A DNA stretch of 64,000 nucleotides from Bugula neritina. Its lineage: Eukaryota; Bryozoa; Gymnolaemata; Cheilostomatida; Bugulidae. Of the stretch, positions 17,001 to 32,100 are shown piece after piece. The notes beneath the pieces were generated by a model. The model ran no database searches and was not told the origin of the DNA. It worked only from the letters and a program-made list of their open reading frames with translations. Where the stretch lies: NCBI GenBank assembly GCA_964035545.1, contig CAXIUT010000230.1, forward strand, positions 1,364,001 through 1,428,000, written 5' to 3'. Each line of letters begins with the position of its first letter. The first letter of the stretch is position 1. The position numbers and the translations under genes are program-made.

Positions 17001-20000
17001 ATATACTGCAACATACTGAAACATACTGCAACAAACTGAAATACACTGCAACATACTGAAAAACACTATAACATATTGAAATATACTGCATCATACTGAA
17101 ATACACTGCCACACACTGAAGTATACTGTAATATACAGAAATGTACTGTAACATACTGAAACATACGGCAACATACTGAAATGTACTGCAACATACTGAA
17201 ATATACTGTAAGTGGTGCAACATACTGAAATACACTGTGACACACTGAAATACACTGCAACACACTGCAACATACTGCAACATACTGAAATACACTGTAA
17301 CATATTGAAATACACTGCAACATACTGCAACATACTGAACAATACTGGAACATATTGGAATGCACTGCAACACATTGAAATATACTGCAACATACTGAAA
17401 CATACGGCAACATACTGAAATACACTGCAACATACTGCAACATACTAAAATACACTGTAACATACTGAAATATATTGCAACACATTAAAATATACTGCAA
17501 CATACTGAAACATACTGCAACAAACTGAAATACACTGTAACACACTGAAAAACACTGCAATACACTGCAACATACTGAAATACACTGTAACATATTGAAA
17601 TACTCTGCAACATACTGCAACATACTGAAATAAACTGGAACATATTGGAATACACTGCAACACATTGAAATATACTGCAACACGCTGAAACATACGGCAA
17701 CATACTGAGGTATACTGCGACGCCTTAAAATATACTGCAACATACTGAAATATACTGAAACATACTGCAACATGCTGAAATATACTGCAACATACTGAAA
17801 TACACTATAACATATTGAAATATACTGCAACCTACTTAATTACACTCTAACATACTGAAATATGCTGTCGCATACTGAAATACACTGCAACACACTGAAG
17901 TATACTGTAATACACTAAAATGTGATGCAACATACTGAATTATACTGCAACATAGTGCAACATACTGAAATACACAGTTACATATTGAAATACACTGCGA
18001 CACATTGAAATATACTGCAACATACTGAAATATACTGAAACATACTGCAACATGCTGAAATATACTGCAACATACTGAAATACACTATAACATATTGAAA
18101 TATACTGCAACCTACTGAATTACACTCTAACATACTGAAATATGCTGTCGCATACTGAAATACACTGCAACACACTGAAGTATACTGTAATACACTAAAA
18201 TGTGATGCAACATACTGAATTATACTGCAACATAGTGCAACATACTGAAATACACAGTTACATATTGAAATACACTGCGACACATTGAAATATACTGCAA
18301 CATACTGAAATATACTGCAAGATACTGCAACATACTGAAATAGACTGTGACATACTGAAATACACTGCACAATACTGCAAGAAACTGCAACATACTCACA
18401 TACACTGGAACATATTTATATACACTGCAACACATTGAAATATACTGCAACACACGGAACCATTCAGCAACATACCGAAATATACTGCGACACAGTGAAA
18501 AATAAGGCAACATACTGAAATATACTGCAAATGATGCACATACTGAAATACAATGTGACACACTGAAATACACTGCAACATACTGCAACATACTGCAACA
18601 TACTGAAATACACTGTAACATATTGAAATACACTGCATAATACTGCAACATACTGAAATACACTGGAACATATTGATATACACTGCAACGCATTGAAATA
18701 TTCTGTAACATAATGAAACAAACCGGAACATACTGCTACTTAATAAAATGTACTGTAACACACTGAAATATACTGCAAGATACTGAAATATACTGCGACA
18801 CGTTGAAAAATACTGCAACATACTGAAATATACTGCAAGTGGTGCAACATACTGAAATACACTGTGACACACTGAAATACACTGCAACATAATGCAACAT
18901 ACTGTACCATACTGAAATACACTGTAACATATCGAATTACACTGCAACATACTGCAACATACTGAAATATACTGCAACATACTGCAACATACTGAAATAC
19001 ACTGCAACATACTGAATTACATTGCAACACATTAAAATATACTGCAACATACTGAAACATACTGCAACATACCGAAATATACTGCAACATACTGAAATAC
19101 ACATTAACATATTGAAATATACTGCAACATACTGAATTGCTCTCTAACATACTGAAATATGCTGTAGCATACTGAAATACACTGCAACACACTGAAGTAT
19201 ACTGTAATACACTGAAATGTAATGCAACATACTGAATTATACTGCAACATAGTGCAACATAGTGAAATACACCACAACATACTGCAACATACTGAAATAC
19301 ACTGGAATATTTTGAAATACACTGCGACACATTGAAATACACTGCAACATACTGAATTATACTGCAAGATACTGAATCAGACTGTGACATACTGAAGTAC
19401 ACTGCAACATACTGCAAGATACTGCAATATACTGAAATACACTGTAACATACTGAAATACATTGCAACGCATTAAAATATACTGCAACACACTGAAACAT
19501 ACGGCAATATACCGAAATACACTGCGACACCCTGAAAAATACTGTAAATACTGCAACATACTGAGACACACTGGAACATATTGATATACACTGCAACACA
19601 TTGAAATATACTGCAACACACTGAACCATATGGCAACATACCGAAATTAACTGCGACACACTGAAAAATACTGCAACATACGAATTATACTTCAAGTGGT
19701 GCAACATACTGAAATACAATGTGACACACTGAAATACACTGCAACATACTGCAACATACTGAAATATACTGCGACACATTAAAATATACTGCAACATATT
19801 GAAATATACTGAAACATACTGCAACATGCTGAAATATACTGCAACATACTGAAATACACTATAACATATTGAAATATACTGCAACCTACTGAATTACACT
19901 CTAACATACTGAAATATGCTGTCGCATACTGAAGTATACTGTAATACACTAAAATGTGATGCAACATACTGAATTATACTGCAACATAGTGCAACATACT

Positions 20001-22190
20001 GAAATACACAGTTATATATTGAAATACACTGCGACACATTGAAATATACTGCAACATACTGAAATATACTGCAAGATACTGCAACATACTGAAATAGACT
20101 GTGACATACTGAAATACACTGCACAATACTGCAAGAAACTGCAACGTACTGAAATACACCGTAACATATTGAAATACACTGCATCATACTGCAACATACT
20201 CACATACACTGGAACATATTTATATACACTGCAACACATTGAAATATACTGCAACACACGGAACCATTCAGCAACATACCGAAATATACTGCGACACAGT
20301 GAAAAATACGGCAACATACTGAAATATACTGCAAATGATGCACATACTGAAATACAATGTGACACACTGAAATACACTGCAACATACTGCAACATACTGC
20401 AACATACTGAAATACACTGTAACATATTGAAATACACTGCATAATACTGCAACATACTGAAATACACTGGAACATATTGATATACACTGCAACGCATTGA
20501 AATATTCTGTAACATAATGAAACAAACCGGAACATACTGCTACTTAATAAAATGTACTGTAACACACTGAAATATACTGCAAGATACTGAAATATACTGC
20601 AAGTGGTGCAACATACTGAAATACACTGTGACACACTGAAATACACTGCAACATAATGCAACATACTGTACCATACTGAAATACACTGTAACATATCGAA
20701 TTACACTGCAACATACTGCAACATACTGAAATATACTGCAACATACTGCAACATACTGAAATACACTGGAATATTTTGAAATACACTGCGACACATTGAA
20801 ATACACTGCAACATACTGAATTATACTGCAAGATACTGCAAGATACTGAATCAGACTGTGACATACTGAAGTACACTGCAACATACTGCAAGATACTGCA
20901 ATATACTGAAATACACTGTAACATACTGAAATACATTGCAACGCATTAAAATATACTGCAACACCCTGAAACATACGGCAATATACCGAAATACACTGCG
21001 ACACCCTGAAAAATACTGTAAATACTGAAATCTACTGTAAGTGGTGCAACATACTGAAATACACTGTAACACACTGAAAAACACTGCAATACACTGCAAC
21101 ATACTGCAACATACTGAAATACACTGTAACATATTGAAATACTCTGCAACATACTGCAACATACTGAAATAAACTGGAACATATTGGAATACACTGCAAC
21201 ACATTGAAATATACAGCAACACACTGAAACATACGGCAACATACTGAGATATACTGCGACGCCTTAAAATATACTGCAACATACTGAAATATAATGCAAC
21301 ATACTGCAACATACTAAAATACACTGTAACATACTGAAATACATTGCAACACATTAAAATATACTGCAACATACTGAAACATACCGCAACAAACTGAAAT
21401 ACACTGCAACATACTGAAAAACACTATAACATATTGAAATATACTGCAACATACTGAATTACTCTCTAACATACTGAATCATGCTGTAACATATTGAAAT
21501 ACACTGCATCATACTGCAACATACTGAAATACACTCGAACATACTGAAGTACACTGAAATACACTGTAACATATTGAAACACATTGCAAAACATCGAAAT
21601 ATACTGCAACATACTGAAACATACTGCAACAAACTGAAATACACTGCAACATACTGAAAAACACTATAACATATTGAAATATACTGCATCATACTGAAAT
21701 ACACTGCCACACACTGAAGTATACTGTAATATACAGAAATGTACTGTAACATACTGAAACATACGGCAACATACTGAAATGTACTGCAACATACTGAAAT
21801 ATACTGTAAGTGGTGCAACATACTGAAATACACTGTGACACACTGAAATACACTGCAACACACTGCAACATACTGCAACATACTGAAATACACTGTAACA
21901 TATTGAAATACACTGCAACATACTGCAACATACTGAACAATACTGGAACATATTGGAATGCACTGCAACACATTGAAATATACTGCAACATACTGAAACA
22001 TACGGCAACATACTGAAATACACTGCAACATACTGCAACATACTAAAATACACTGTAACATACTGAAATATATTGCAACACATTAAAATATACTGCAACA
22101 TACTGAAACATACTGCAACAAACTGAAATACACTGTAACACACTGAAAAACACTGCAATACACTGCAACATACTGAAATACACTGTAACA
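11541..22190 (+). repeat. 4,598-bp higher-order repeat, about 2.3 tandem copies
   Basis: Sequence at x matches sequence at x+4,598 through this block, giving copies at about 11541-16138, 16139-20736 and a partial 20737-22190. Matched landmarks include GAATCAGACTG near 11650/16248/20846 and AATCATGCTG near 12281/16879/21477. Differences are sparse substitutions, such as ATACAATGCAAC near 13562 against ATACACTGCAAC near 18160. The third copy is interrupted by a 1,119-bp duplication. Confidence 0.85.
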
Positions 22191-23290
22191 CACTGAAAAA
22201 CACTGCAATACACTGCAACATACTGCAACATACTGAAATACACTGTAACATATTGAAATACTCTGCAACATACTGCAACATACTGAAATAAACTGGAACA
22301 TATTGGAATACACTGCAACACATTGAAATATACAGCAACACACTGAAACATACGGCAACATACTGAGATATACTGCGACGCCTTAAAATATACTGCAACA
22401 TACTGAAATATAATGCAACATACTGCAACATACTAAAATACACTGTAACATACTGAAATACATTGCAACACATTAAAATATACTGCAACATACTGAAACA
22501 TACCGCAACAAACTGAAATACACTGCAACATACTGAAAAACACTATAACATATTGAAATATACTGCAACATACTGAATTACTCTCTAACATACTGAATCA
22601 TGCTCTAACATATTGAAATACACTGCATCATACTGCAACATACTGAAATACACTCGAACATACTGAAGTACACTGAAATACACTGTAACATATTGAAACA
22701 CATTGCAAAACATCGAAATCTACTGCAACATACTGAAACATACTGCAACAAACTGAAATACACTGCAACATACTGAAAAACACTATAACATATTGAAATA
22801 TACTGCATCATACTGAAATACACTGCCACACACTGAAGTATACTGTAATATACAGAAATGTACTGTAACATACTGAAACATACGGCAACATACTGAAATG
22901 TACTGCAACATACTGAAATATACTGTAAGTGGTGCAACATACTGAAATACACTGTGACACACTGAAATACACTGCAACACACTGCAACATACTGCAACAT
23001 ACTGAAATACACTGTAACATATTGAAATACACTGCAACATACTGCAACATACTGAACAATACTGGAACATATTGGAATGCACTGCAACACATTGAAATAT
23101 ACTGCAACATACTGAAACATACGGCAACATACTGAAATACACTGCAACATACTGCAACATACTAAAATACACTGTAACATACTGAAATATATTGCAACAC
23201 ATTAAAATATACTGCAACATACTGAAACATACTGCAACAAACTGAAATACACTGTAACACACTGAAAAACACTGCAATACACTGCAACAT
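21053..23290 (+). repeat. 1,119-bp tandem duplication (two units)
   Basis: Units 21053-22171 and 22172-23290 align at an offset of 1,119 bp. Matching landmarks are ATATACAGCAAC at about 21210/22329 and AACAATACTGG near 21936/23055. The junction sits where the series CTGTAACACACTGAAAAACACTG is immediately repeated (near 22135 and 22185). The duplication lies inside the third 4,598-bp copy and so arose after that unit amplified. Confidence 0.85.
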
Positions 23291-23769
23291 ACTGAAATAC
23301 ACTGTAACATATTGAAATACTCTGCAACATACTGCAACATACTGAAATAAACTGGAACATATTGGAATACACTGCAACACATTGAAATATACTGCAACAC
23401 GCTGAAACATACGGCAACATACTGAGGTATACTGCGACGCCTTAAAATATACTGCAACATACTGAAATATAATGCAACATACTGCAACATACTAAAACAC
23501 ACTGTAACATACTGAAATACATTGCAACACATTAAAATATACTGCAACATACTGAAACATACTGCAACAAACTGAAATACACTGCAACATACTAAAAAAC
23601 ACTATAAGATATTGAAATATACTGCAACATACTGAATTACTCTCTAACATACTGAAATATGCTGTAGCATACTGAAATACACTGCAAGACACTGAAGTAT
23701 ACTGCAATATACTGAAATGTACTGCAACATTCTGAATTATACTGCAACATACTGCAACATACTGAAATA

Positions 23770-26700
23770 CACTGTAACATAAAGAAATATGCTGTAGCAC
23801 ACTGAAATACACTGCAACACACTGAAGTATACTATAATATACTGAAATGTCCTGCAACATACCGAAATAAACTGCAATGCATTGAATTACACTGTGACAT
23901 ATTGAAATATACCACAACATACTGAAATGTAGTGTAATATGCAGAAATGTACTGTAACATACTGAGATATACTGTAACACACTGAAATATAGTCTAACAT
24001 ACCGAAATACACTGTAACGTACTGAAATATACTGCAACATACTGCAACATACTGAATTACACTTGAACATAGTGAAATACACTGCAACACATTGAAATAT
24101 ACTGCAACATATCGAAATGAATGGTAAACTAGTGAAATATACTGTAACATAATGAAAGATACCGGAACATACTGCAAAATAACAAAACATATTGCAACAC
24201 ATTGAAATATACGGCAACATACCGAAATATACTGCGACACGTTGAAAAATACTGCAACATACTGAAATATATTGCAAGTGGTGCAACATACTGAAATAAA
24301 CTGTGACACACTGAAATACACTGCAACATACTGCAACATACTGCAACATACTGAAATTTACTGCGACACATTAAAATATACTGCAACATACTGCAACATA
24401 CTGCAACATACTGAAATACTCTGAAATATATCGAAATACACTGCAATATACTGCAACATACTGAAATACACTGGAACATAATGGAATACACTGCAACACA
24501 TTGAAATATACTGCAACACACTGAAACATAAGGTAACACAATGAAGTATACTGCAACACATTAAATTAAACTGCAACACACTGAAATATACTGCAACATA
24601 CTGAAATGTAATGTAATATACAGAAATGTACTGTAACATACTGAAATATACTGTAACAGACTGAAATATACTCTAACATACCGAAATACACTGTAACATA
24701 CTCAAATATACTGCAACATACTGCAACATACTGAAGTACACTTGAACGTAATGAAATACACTGCAACCCATTGATATATACTGCAACATTTCGAAATGAA
24801 TGGTAAACTAGTGAAATATACTGTAACATAATGAAACATACCGGAACATACTGCAACTTAATAAAATGTACTGTAACACACTGAAATGTACTGCAAGATA
24901 CTGAAATATACTGCGACACGTTGAAAAATACTGCAACATACTGAAATATACTGCAAGTGGTGCAACATACTGAAATACACAGTGACACACTGAAATACAC
25001 TGCAACATAATGCAACATACTGTACCATACTGAAATACACTGTAACATATCGAATTACACTGCAACATACTGCAACATACTGAAATATACTGCAACATAC
25101 TGCAACATACTGAAATACACTGCAACATACTGAATTACTGTACATTGCAACACATTAAAATATACTGCAACATACTGAATTACTCTCTAACATATTGAAA
25201 TATGCTGTAGCATACTGAAATACACTGCAACACACTGAAGTATACTGTAATACACTGAAATGTAATGCAACATACTGAATTATACTGCAACATAGTGCAA
25301 CATAGTGAAATGCACCACAACATACTGCAACATACTGAAATACACTGGAACATTTTGAAATACGCTGCGACACATTGAAATACACTGCAACATACTGAAT
25401 TATACTGCAAGATACTGCAACATACTGAATCAGACTGTGACATACTGAAGGACACTGCAACATACTGCAAGATACTGCAATATACTGAAATACACTGTAA
25501 CATACTGAAATACATTGCAACGCATTAAAATATACTGCAACACACTGAAACATACGGCAATATACCGAAATACACTGCGACACCCTGAAAAATACTGTAA
25601 ATACTGAAATCTACTGTAAGTGGTGCAACATACTGAAATACACTGTAACACACTGAACAACACTGAAATACACTGCAACATACTGCAACATACTGAAATA
25701 CACTGTAACATATTGAAATACTCTGCAACCTACTGCAACATACTGAAATAAACTGGAACATATTGGAATACACTGCAACACATTGAAATATACTGCAACA
25801 CACTGAAACATACGGCAACATACTGAGATATACTGCGAAGCCTTAAAATATACTGCAACATACTGAAATATAATGCAACATACTGCAACATACTAAAATA
25901 CACTATAACATACTGAAATACATTGCAACACATTAAAATATACTGCAACATACTGAAACATACTGCAACAAACTGAAATACACTGCAAGAAACTGAAAAA
26001 CACTATAACATATTGAAATATACTGCAACATACTGAATTACTCTCTAACATACTGGAATATGCTGTAGCATACTGAAATACACTGCAAGGCACCGAAGTA
26101 TACTGCAATATACTGAAATGTACTGCAACATTCTGAATTATACTGCAACATACTGCAACATACTGAAATACACTGTAACATATTGAAATACACTGCGACA
26201 CATTAAAATATACTGCAACACACTGAAACATAGGGCAACATACCGAAGTATACTGCGACACGTTGAAAAATACTGCAACATACTGAAATATACTGCAAGT
26301 GGTGCAACATACTGAAATAAACTGTGACACACTGAATTCCACTGCAACATACTGCAACATTTTGCAACATGCTGAAATATACTGGGACACATCAAAATAT
26401 ACTGCAACATACTGAAATATACTGGAACATACTGCAACATACTAAAATATACTGCAACATACTGAAACATACTGCAACTTACTGAAATATACTGCAACTT
26501 ACTGAAATACACTATAAAATATTGAAATATACTGCAACATACTCAATTACACTCTAATATACTGAAGTATGCTGTAGCATACTGAAATACACTGCAACGC
26601 ACTGAAGTATACTGTAATACACTGAAAAGTAATGCAACATGCTAAATTATACTGCAACATACTGCAACATAGTGAAATACACTACACATACTGCAACATA

Positions 26701-29150
26701 CTGAAATACACAGGAACATATTTAAATACACTGCGACACATTGAAATATACTGCAGCATACTGAAATATACTGTAACATAAAGAAATATGCGGTAGCACA
26801 CTGAAATACACTGCAACACACTGAAGTATACTATAATATACTGAAATGTACTGCAACATACCGAAATATACTGCAACGCATTGAATTACACTGTGACATA
26901 TTGAAATATACCACAACATACTGAAATGTAGTGTAATATGCAGAAATGTACTGTAACATACTGAAATATACTGTAACACACTGAAATATACTCTAACATA
27001 CCGAAATACACTGTAACATACTGAAATATACTGCAACATACTGCAACATACTGAATTACACTTGAACATAATGAAATACACTGCAACACATTGAAATATA
27101 CTGCAACATATCGAAATGAATGGTAAACTAGTGAAATATACTGTAACATAATGAAACATACCGGAACATACTGCAAAATAACAAAACATATTGCAACACA
27201 TTGAAATATACGGCAACATACCGAAATATACTGCGACACGTTGAAAAATACTGCAACATACTGAAATATATTGCAAGTGGTGCAACATACTGAAATAAAC
27301 TGTGACACACTGAAATACACTGCAACATACTGCAACATACTGAAATTTACTGCGACACATTAAAATATACTGCAACATACTGCAACATACTGCAACATAC
27401 TGAAATACTCTGAAATATATCGAAATACACTGCAATATACTGCAACATACTGAAATACACTGGAACATAATGGAATACACTGCAACGCATTGAAATATAC
27501 TGCAACACACTGAAACATAAGGTAACACAATGAAGTATTTTGGAACACATTAAATTAAACTGCAACACACTGAAATATACTGCAACATACTGAAATGTAA
27601 TGTAATATACAGAAATGTACTGTAACATACTGAAATATACTGTAACAGACTGAAATACACTCTAACATACCGAAATACACTGTAACATACTCAAATATAC
27701 TGCAACATACTGCAACATACTGAAGTACACTTGAACGTAATGAAATACACTGCAACCCATTGATATATACTGCAACATTTCGAAATGAATGGTAAACTAG
27801 TGAAATATACTGTAACATAATGAAACATACCGAAACATACTGCAACTTAATAAAATGTACTGTAATACACTGAAATATACTGCAAGATACTGAAATATAC
27901 TGCGACACGTTGAAAAATACTGCAACATACTGAAATATACTGCAAGTGGTGCAACATACTGAAATACACAGTGACACACTGAAATACACTGCAACATAAT
28001 GCAACATACTGTACCATACTGAAATACACTGTAACATATCGAATTACACTGCAACATACTGCAACATACTGAAATATACTGCAACATACTGCAACATACT
28101 GAAATACACTGCAACATACTGAATTACTGTACATTGCAACACATTAAACTATACTGCAACATACTGAATTACTCTCTAACATATTGAAATATGCTGTAGC
28201 ATACTGAAATACACTGCAACACACTGAAGTATACTGTAATACACTGAAATGTAATGCAACATACTGAATTATACTGCAACATAGTGCAACATAGTGAAAT
28301 ACACCACAACATACTGCAACATACTGAAATACACTTGAACATTTTGAAATACACTGCGACACATTGAAATACACTGCAACATACTGAATTATACTGCAAG
28401 ATACTGCAACATACTGAATCAGACTGTGACATACTGAAGGACACTGCAACATACTGCAAGATACTGCAATATACTGAAATACACTGTAACATACTGAAAT
28501 ACATTGCAACGCATTAAAATATACTGCAACACACTGAAACATACGGCAATATACCGAAATACACTGCGACACCCTGAAAAATACTGTAAATACTGAAATC
28601 TACTCTAAGTGGTGCAACATACTGAAATACACTGTAACACACTGAAAAACACTGAAATACACTGCAACATACTGCAACATACTGAAATACACTGTAACAT
28701 ATTGAAATACTCTGCAACATACTGCAACATACTGAAATAAACTGGAACATATTGGAATACACTGCAACACATTGAAATATACTGCAACACACTGAAACAT
28801 ACGGCAACATACTGAGATATACTGCGACGCCTTAAAATATACTGCAACATACTGAAATATAATTCAACATACTGCAACATACTAAAATACACTGTAACAT
28901 ACTGAAATACATTGCAACACATTAAAATATACTGCAACATACTGAAACATACTGCAACAAACTGAAATACACTGCAAGAAACTGAAAAACACTATAACAT
29001 ATTGAAATATACTGCAACATACTGAATTACTCTCTAACATACTGGAATATGCTGTAGCATACTGAAATACACTGCAAGGCACAGAAGAAATACTGCAATA
29101 TACTGAAATGTACTGCAACATTCTGAATTATACTGCAACATACTGCAACA
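23770..29150 (+). repeat. About 2,990-bp higher-order repeat, two copies
   Basis: About 23770-26160 matches 26769-29150 at an offset of 2,999 bp, changing to 2,989 bp after loss of one 10-bp monomer near 27320. Both copies carry the AATGGTAAACTAGTG unit twice (24118 and 24797; 27117 and 27786) and the unusual GAATTACTGTACATTGC junction near 25132 and 28121. About 600 bp at 26170-26760 has no counterpart after 29150 but matches 35606-36196. Confidence 0.8.
24118..24133 (+). repeat. Diagnostic variant unit TGAATGGTAAACTAGT (representative)
   Basis: This unit breaks the CTG-every-10-bp pattern and is followed by GAAATATACTG. I found it starting at 6391, 8596, 24118, 24797, 27117, 27786, 29509, 30198, 33018, 33687, 35245, 36553, 37542 (GGTCAACTAG variant), 46264, 46943, 48042, 49018, 50400, 51009 (CTACTG variant), 51719, 52318, 54832, 55820, 57594, 58570, 59952, 60561, 61274 and 61873. 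It is absent from 8.6 to 24.1 kb. It marks a subfamily of higher-order unit and has no recognised function. Confidence 0.85.
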
Positions 29151-32100
29151 TACTGAAATACACTGTAACATAAAGAAATATGCGGTAGCACACTGAAATA
29201 CACTGCAACACACTGAAGTATACTATAATATACTGAAATGTACTGCAACATACCGAAATATACTGCAACGCATTGAATTACACTGTGACATATTGAAATA
29301 TACCACAACATACTGAAATGTAGTGTAATATGCAGAAGTGTACTGTAACATACTGAAATATACTGTAACACACTGAAATATAGTCTAACATACCGAAATA
29401 CACTGTAACATACTGAAATATACTGCAACATACTGCAACATACTGAATTACGCTTGAACATAGTGAAATACACTGCAAAACATTGAAATATGCTGCAACA
29501 TATCGAAATGAATGGTAAACTAGTGAAATATACTGTAACATAATGAAACATACCGGAAGATACTGCAAAATAACAAAACATATTGCAACACATTGAAATA
29601 TACGGCAACATACCGAAATATACTGCGACACGTTGAAAAATACTGCAACATACTGAAATATATTGCAAGTGGTGCAGCATACTGAAATAAACTGTGACAC
29701 ACTGAAATACACGGCAACATACTGCAACATACTGCAACATACTGCAACATACTGAAATTTACTGCGACACATTAAAATATACTGCAACATACTGCAACAT
29801 ACTGCAACATACTGAAATACACTGAAATATATCGAAATACACTGCAACATACTGCAACATACTGAAATACACTGGAACATAATGGAATACACTGCAACAC
29901 ATTGAAATATACTGCAACACACTGAAACATAAGGTAACACAATGAAGTATACTGCAACACATTAAGTTAAACTGCAACACACTGAAATATACTGCAACAT
30001 ACTGAAATGTAATGTAATATACAGAAATGTACTGTAACATACTGAAATATACTGTAACAGACTGAAATATACTCTAACATACCGAAATACACTGTAACAT
30101 ACTCAAATATGCAGCAACATACTGCAACATACTGAAGTACACTTGAACGTAATGAAATACACTGCAACCCATTGATATATACTGCAACATTTCGAAATGA
30201 ATGGTAAACTAGTGAAATATACTGTAACATAATGAAACATACCGGAACATACTGCAACATAATAAAATATACTGTAACACACTGAAATATACTGCAATAC
30301 CTTGAAAAATACTGCAACATACTTAAACATATGGCAACATACTGAAATATAGTGCAACATACTGAAATACACTCTAACATATTGAAATATGCTGTAGCAT
30401 ATTGAAATACACTGCCACACACTGAAGTATACTGTAATAAACAGAAATGTACTGTAACATACTGAAACATACGGCAACATACTGAAATACACTGCAACAT
30501 ACTGCAACATACTAAAATACACTGTAACATACTGAAATACATTGCAACACATTGAAATATACTGCAACATACTGAAACATACTGTAACAAACTGAAATAC
30601 ACTGCAACATACTGAAAACCACTATAACATTTTGAAACATACTACAACATACTGAATTTTTCTCTAACATACTGAAATATGCTGTGGCATACTGAAATAC
30701 ACTGCAACATACTGAAGTATACTGCAATATACTGAAATGTACTGCAACATACTGAATTATGCTGTAACATACTGAAATGTAATGCAACATACTGAATTAT
30801 ACTGCAACATACTGCAACATACTGAAATACACAGTTACATATTGAAATACACTACGACACATTGAAATATACTGCAACATACTGAAATATACTGCAAGAT
30901 ACTGCAACATACTGAAATAGACTGTGACATACTGAAATACACTGCACAAAACTGCAAGAAACTGCAACATACTAAAATACACTGTAACATATTCAAATAC
31001 ACTGCATCATACTGCAACATACTCACATACACTGGAACATATTCATATACACTGCAACACATTGAAATATACTGCAACACACGGAACCATTCGGCAACAT
31101 ACCGAAATATACTGCGACACAGTGAAAAATACAGCAACATACTGAAATATACTGCAAATGATGCACATACTGAAATACAATGTGACACACTGAAATACAC
31201 TGCAACATACTGCAACATACTGAAATACACTGTAACATATTGAAATACACTGCATGATACTGCAACATACTGAAATACACTGGAACATATTGATATACAC
31301 TGCAACACATTGAAATATACTGTAACATAATGAAACATACCGGAACATACTGCAACGTAATAAAATATAGTGTAACACACTGAAATATACGGCAACATAC
31401 CGAAATATACTGCGACACGTTGAAAAATACTGCAACATACAGAAATATACTGCAAGTGGTGCAACATACTGAAATACACTGTGACACCCTGAAATACGCT
31501 GCAACATAATGCAACATACTGTACCATACTGAAATACACTGTAACATATCGAATTACACTGCAACATACTGCAACATACTGAAATATACTGCAACATACT
31601 GCAACATACTGAAATACACTGCAACATACTGAATTACTGTACATTGCAACACATTAAAATATACTGCAACATACTGAATTACTCTCTAACATATTGAAAT
31701 ATGCTGTAGCATACTGAAATACACTGCAACACACTGAACTATACTGTAATACACTGAAATGTAATGCAACATACTGAATTATACTGCAACATAGTGCAAC
31801 ATAGTGAAATACACCACAACATACTGCAACATACTGAAATACACTGGAACATTTTGAAATACACTGCGACACATTGAAATACACTGCAACATACTGAATT
31901 ATACTGCAAGATACTGCAACATACTGAATCAGACTGTGACATACTTAAGGACACTGCAACATACTGCAAGATACTGCAATATACTGAAATACACTGTAAC
32001 ATACTGAAATACATTGCAACGCATTAAAATATACTGCAACACACTGAAACATACGGCAATATACCGAAATACACTGCGACACCCTGAAAAATACTGTAAA

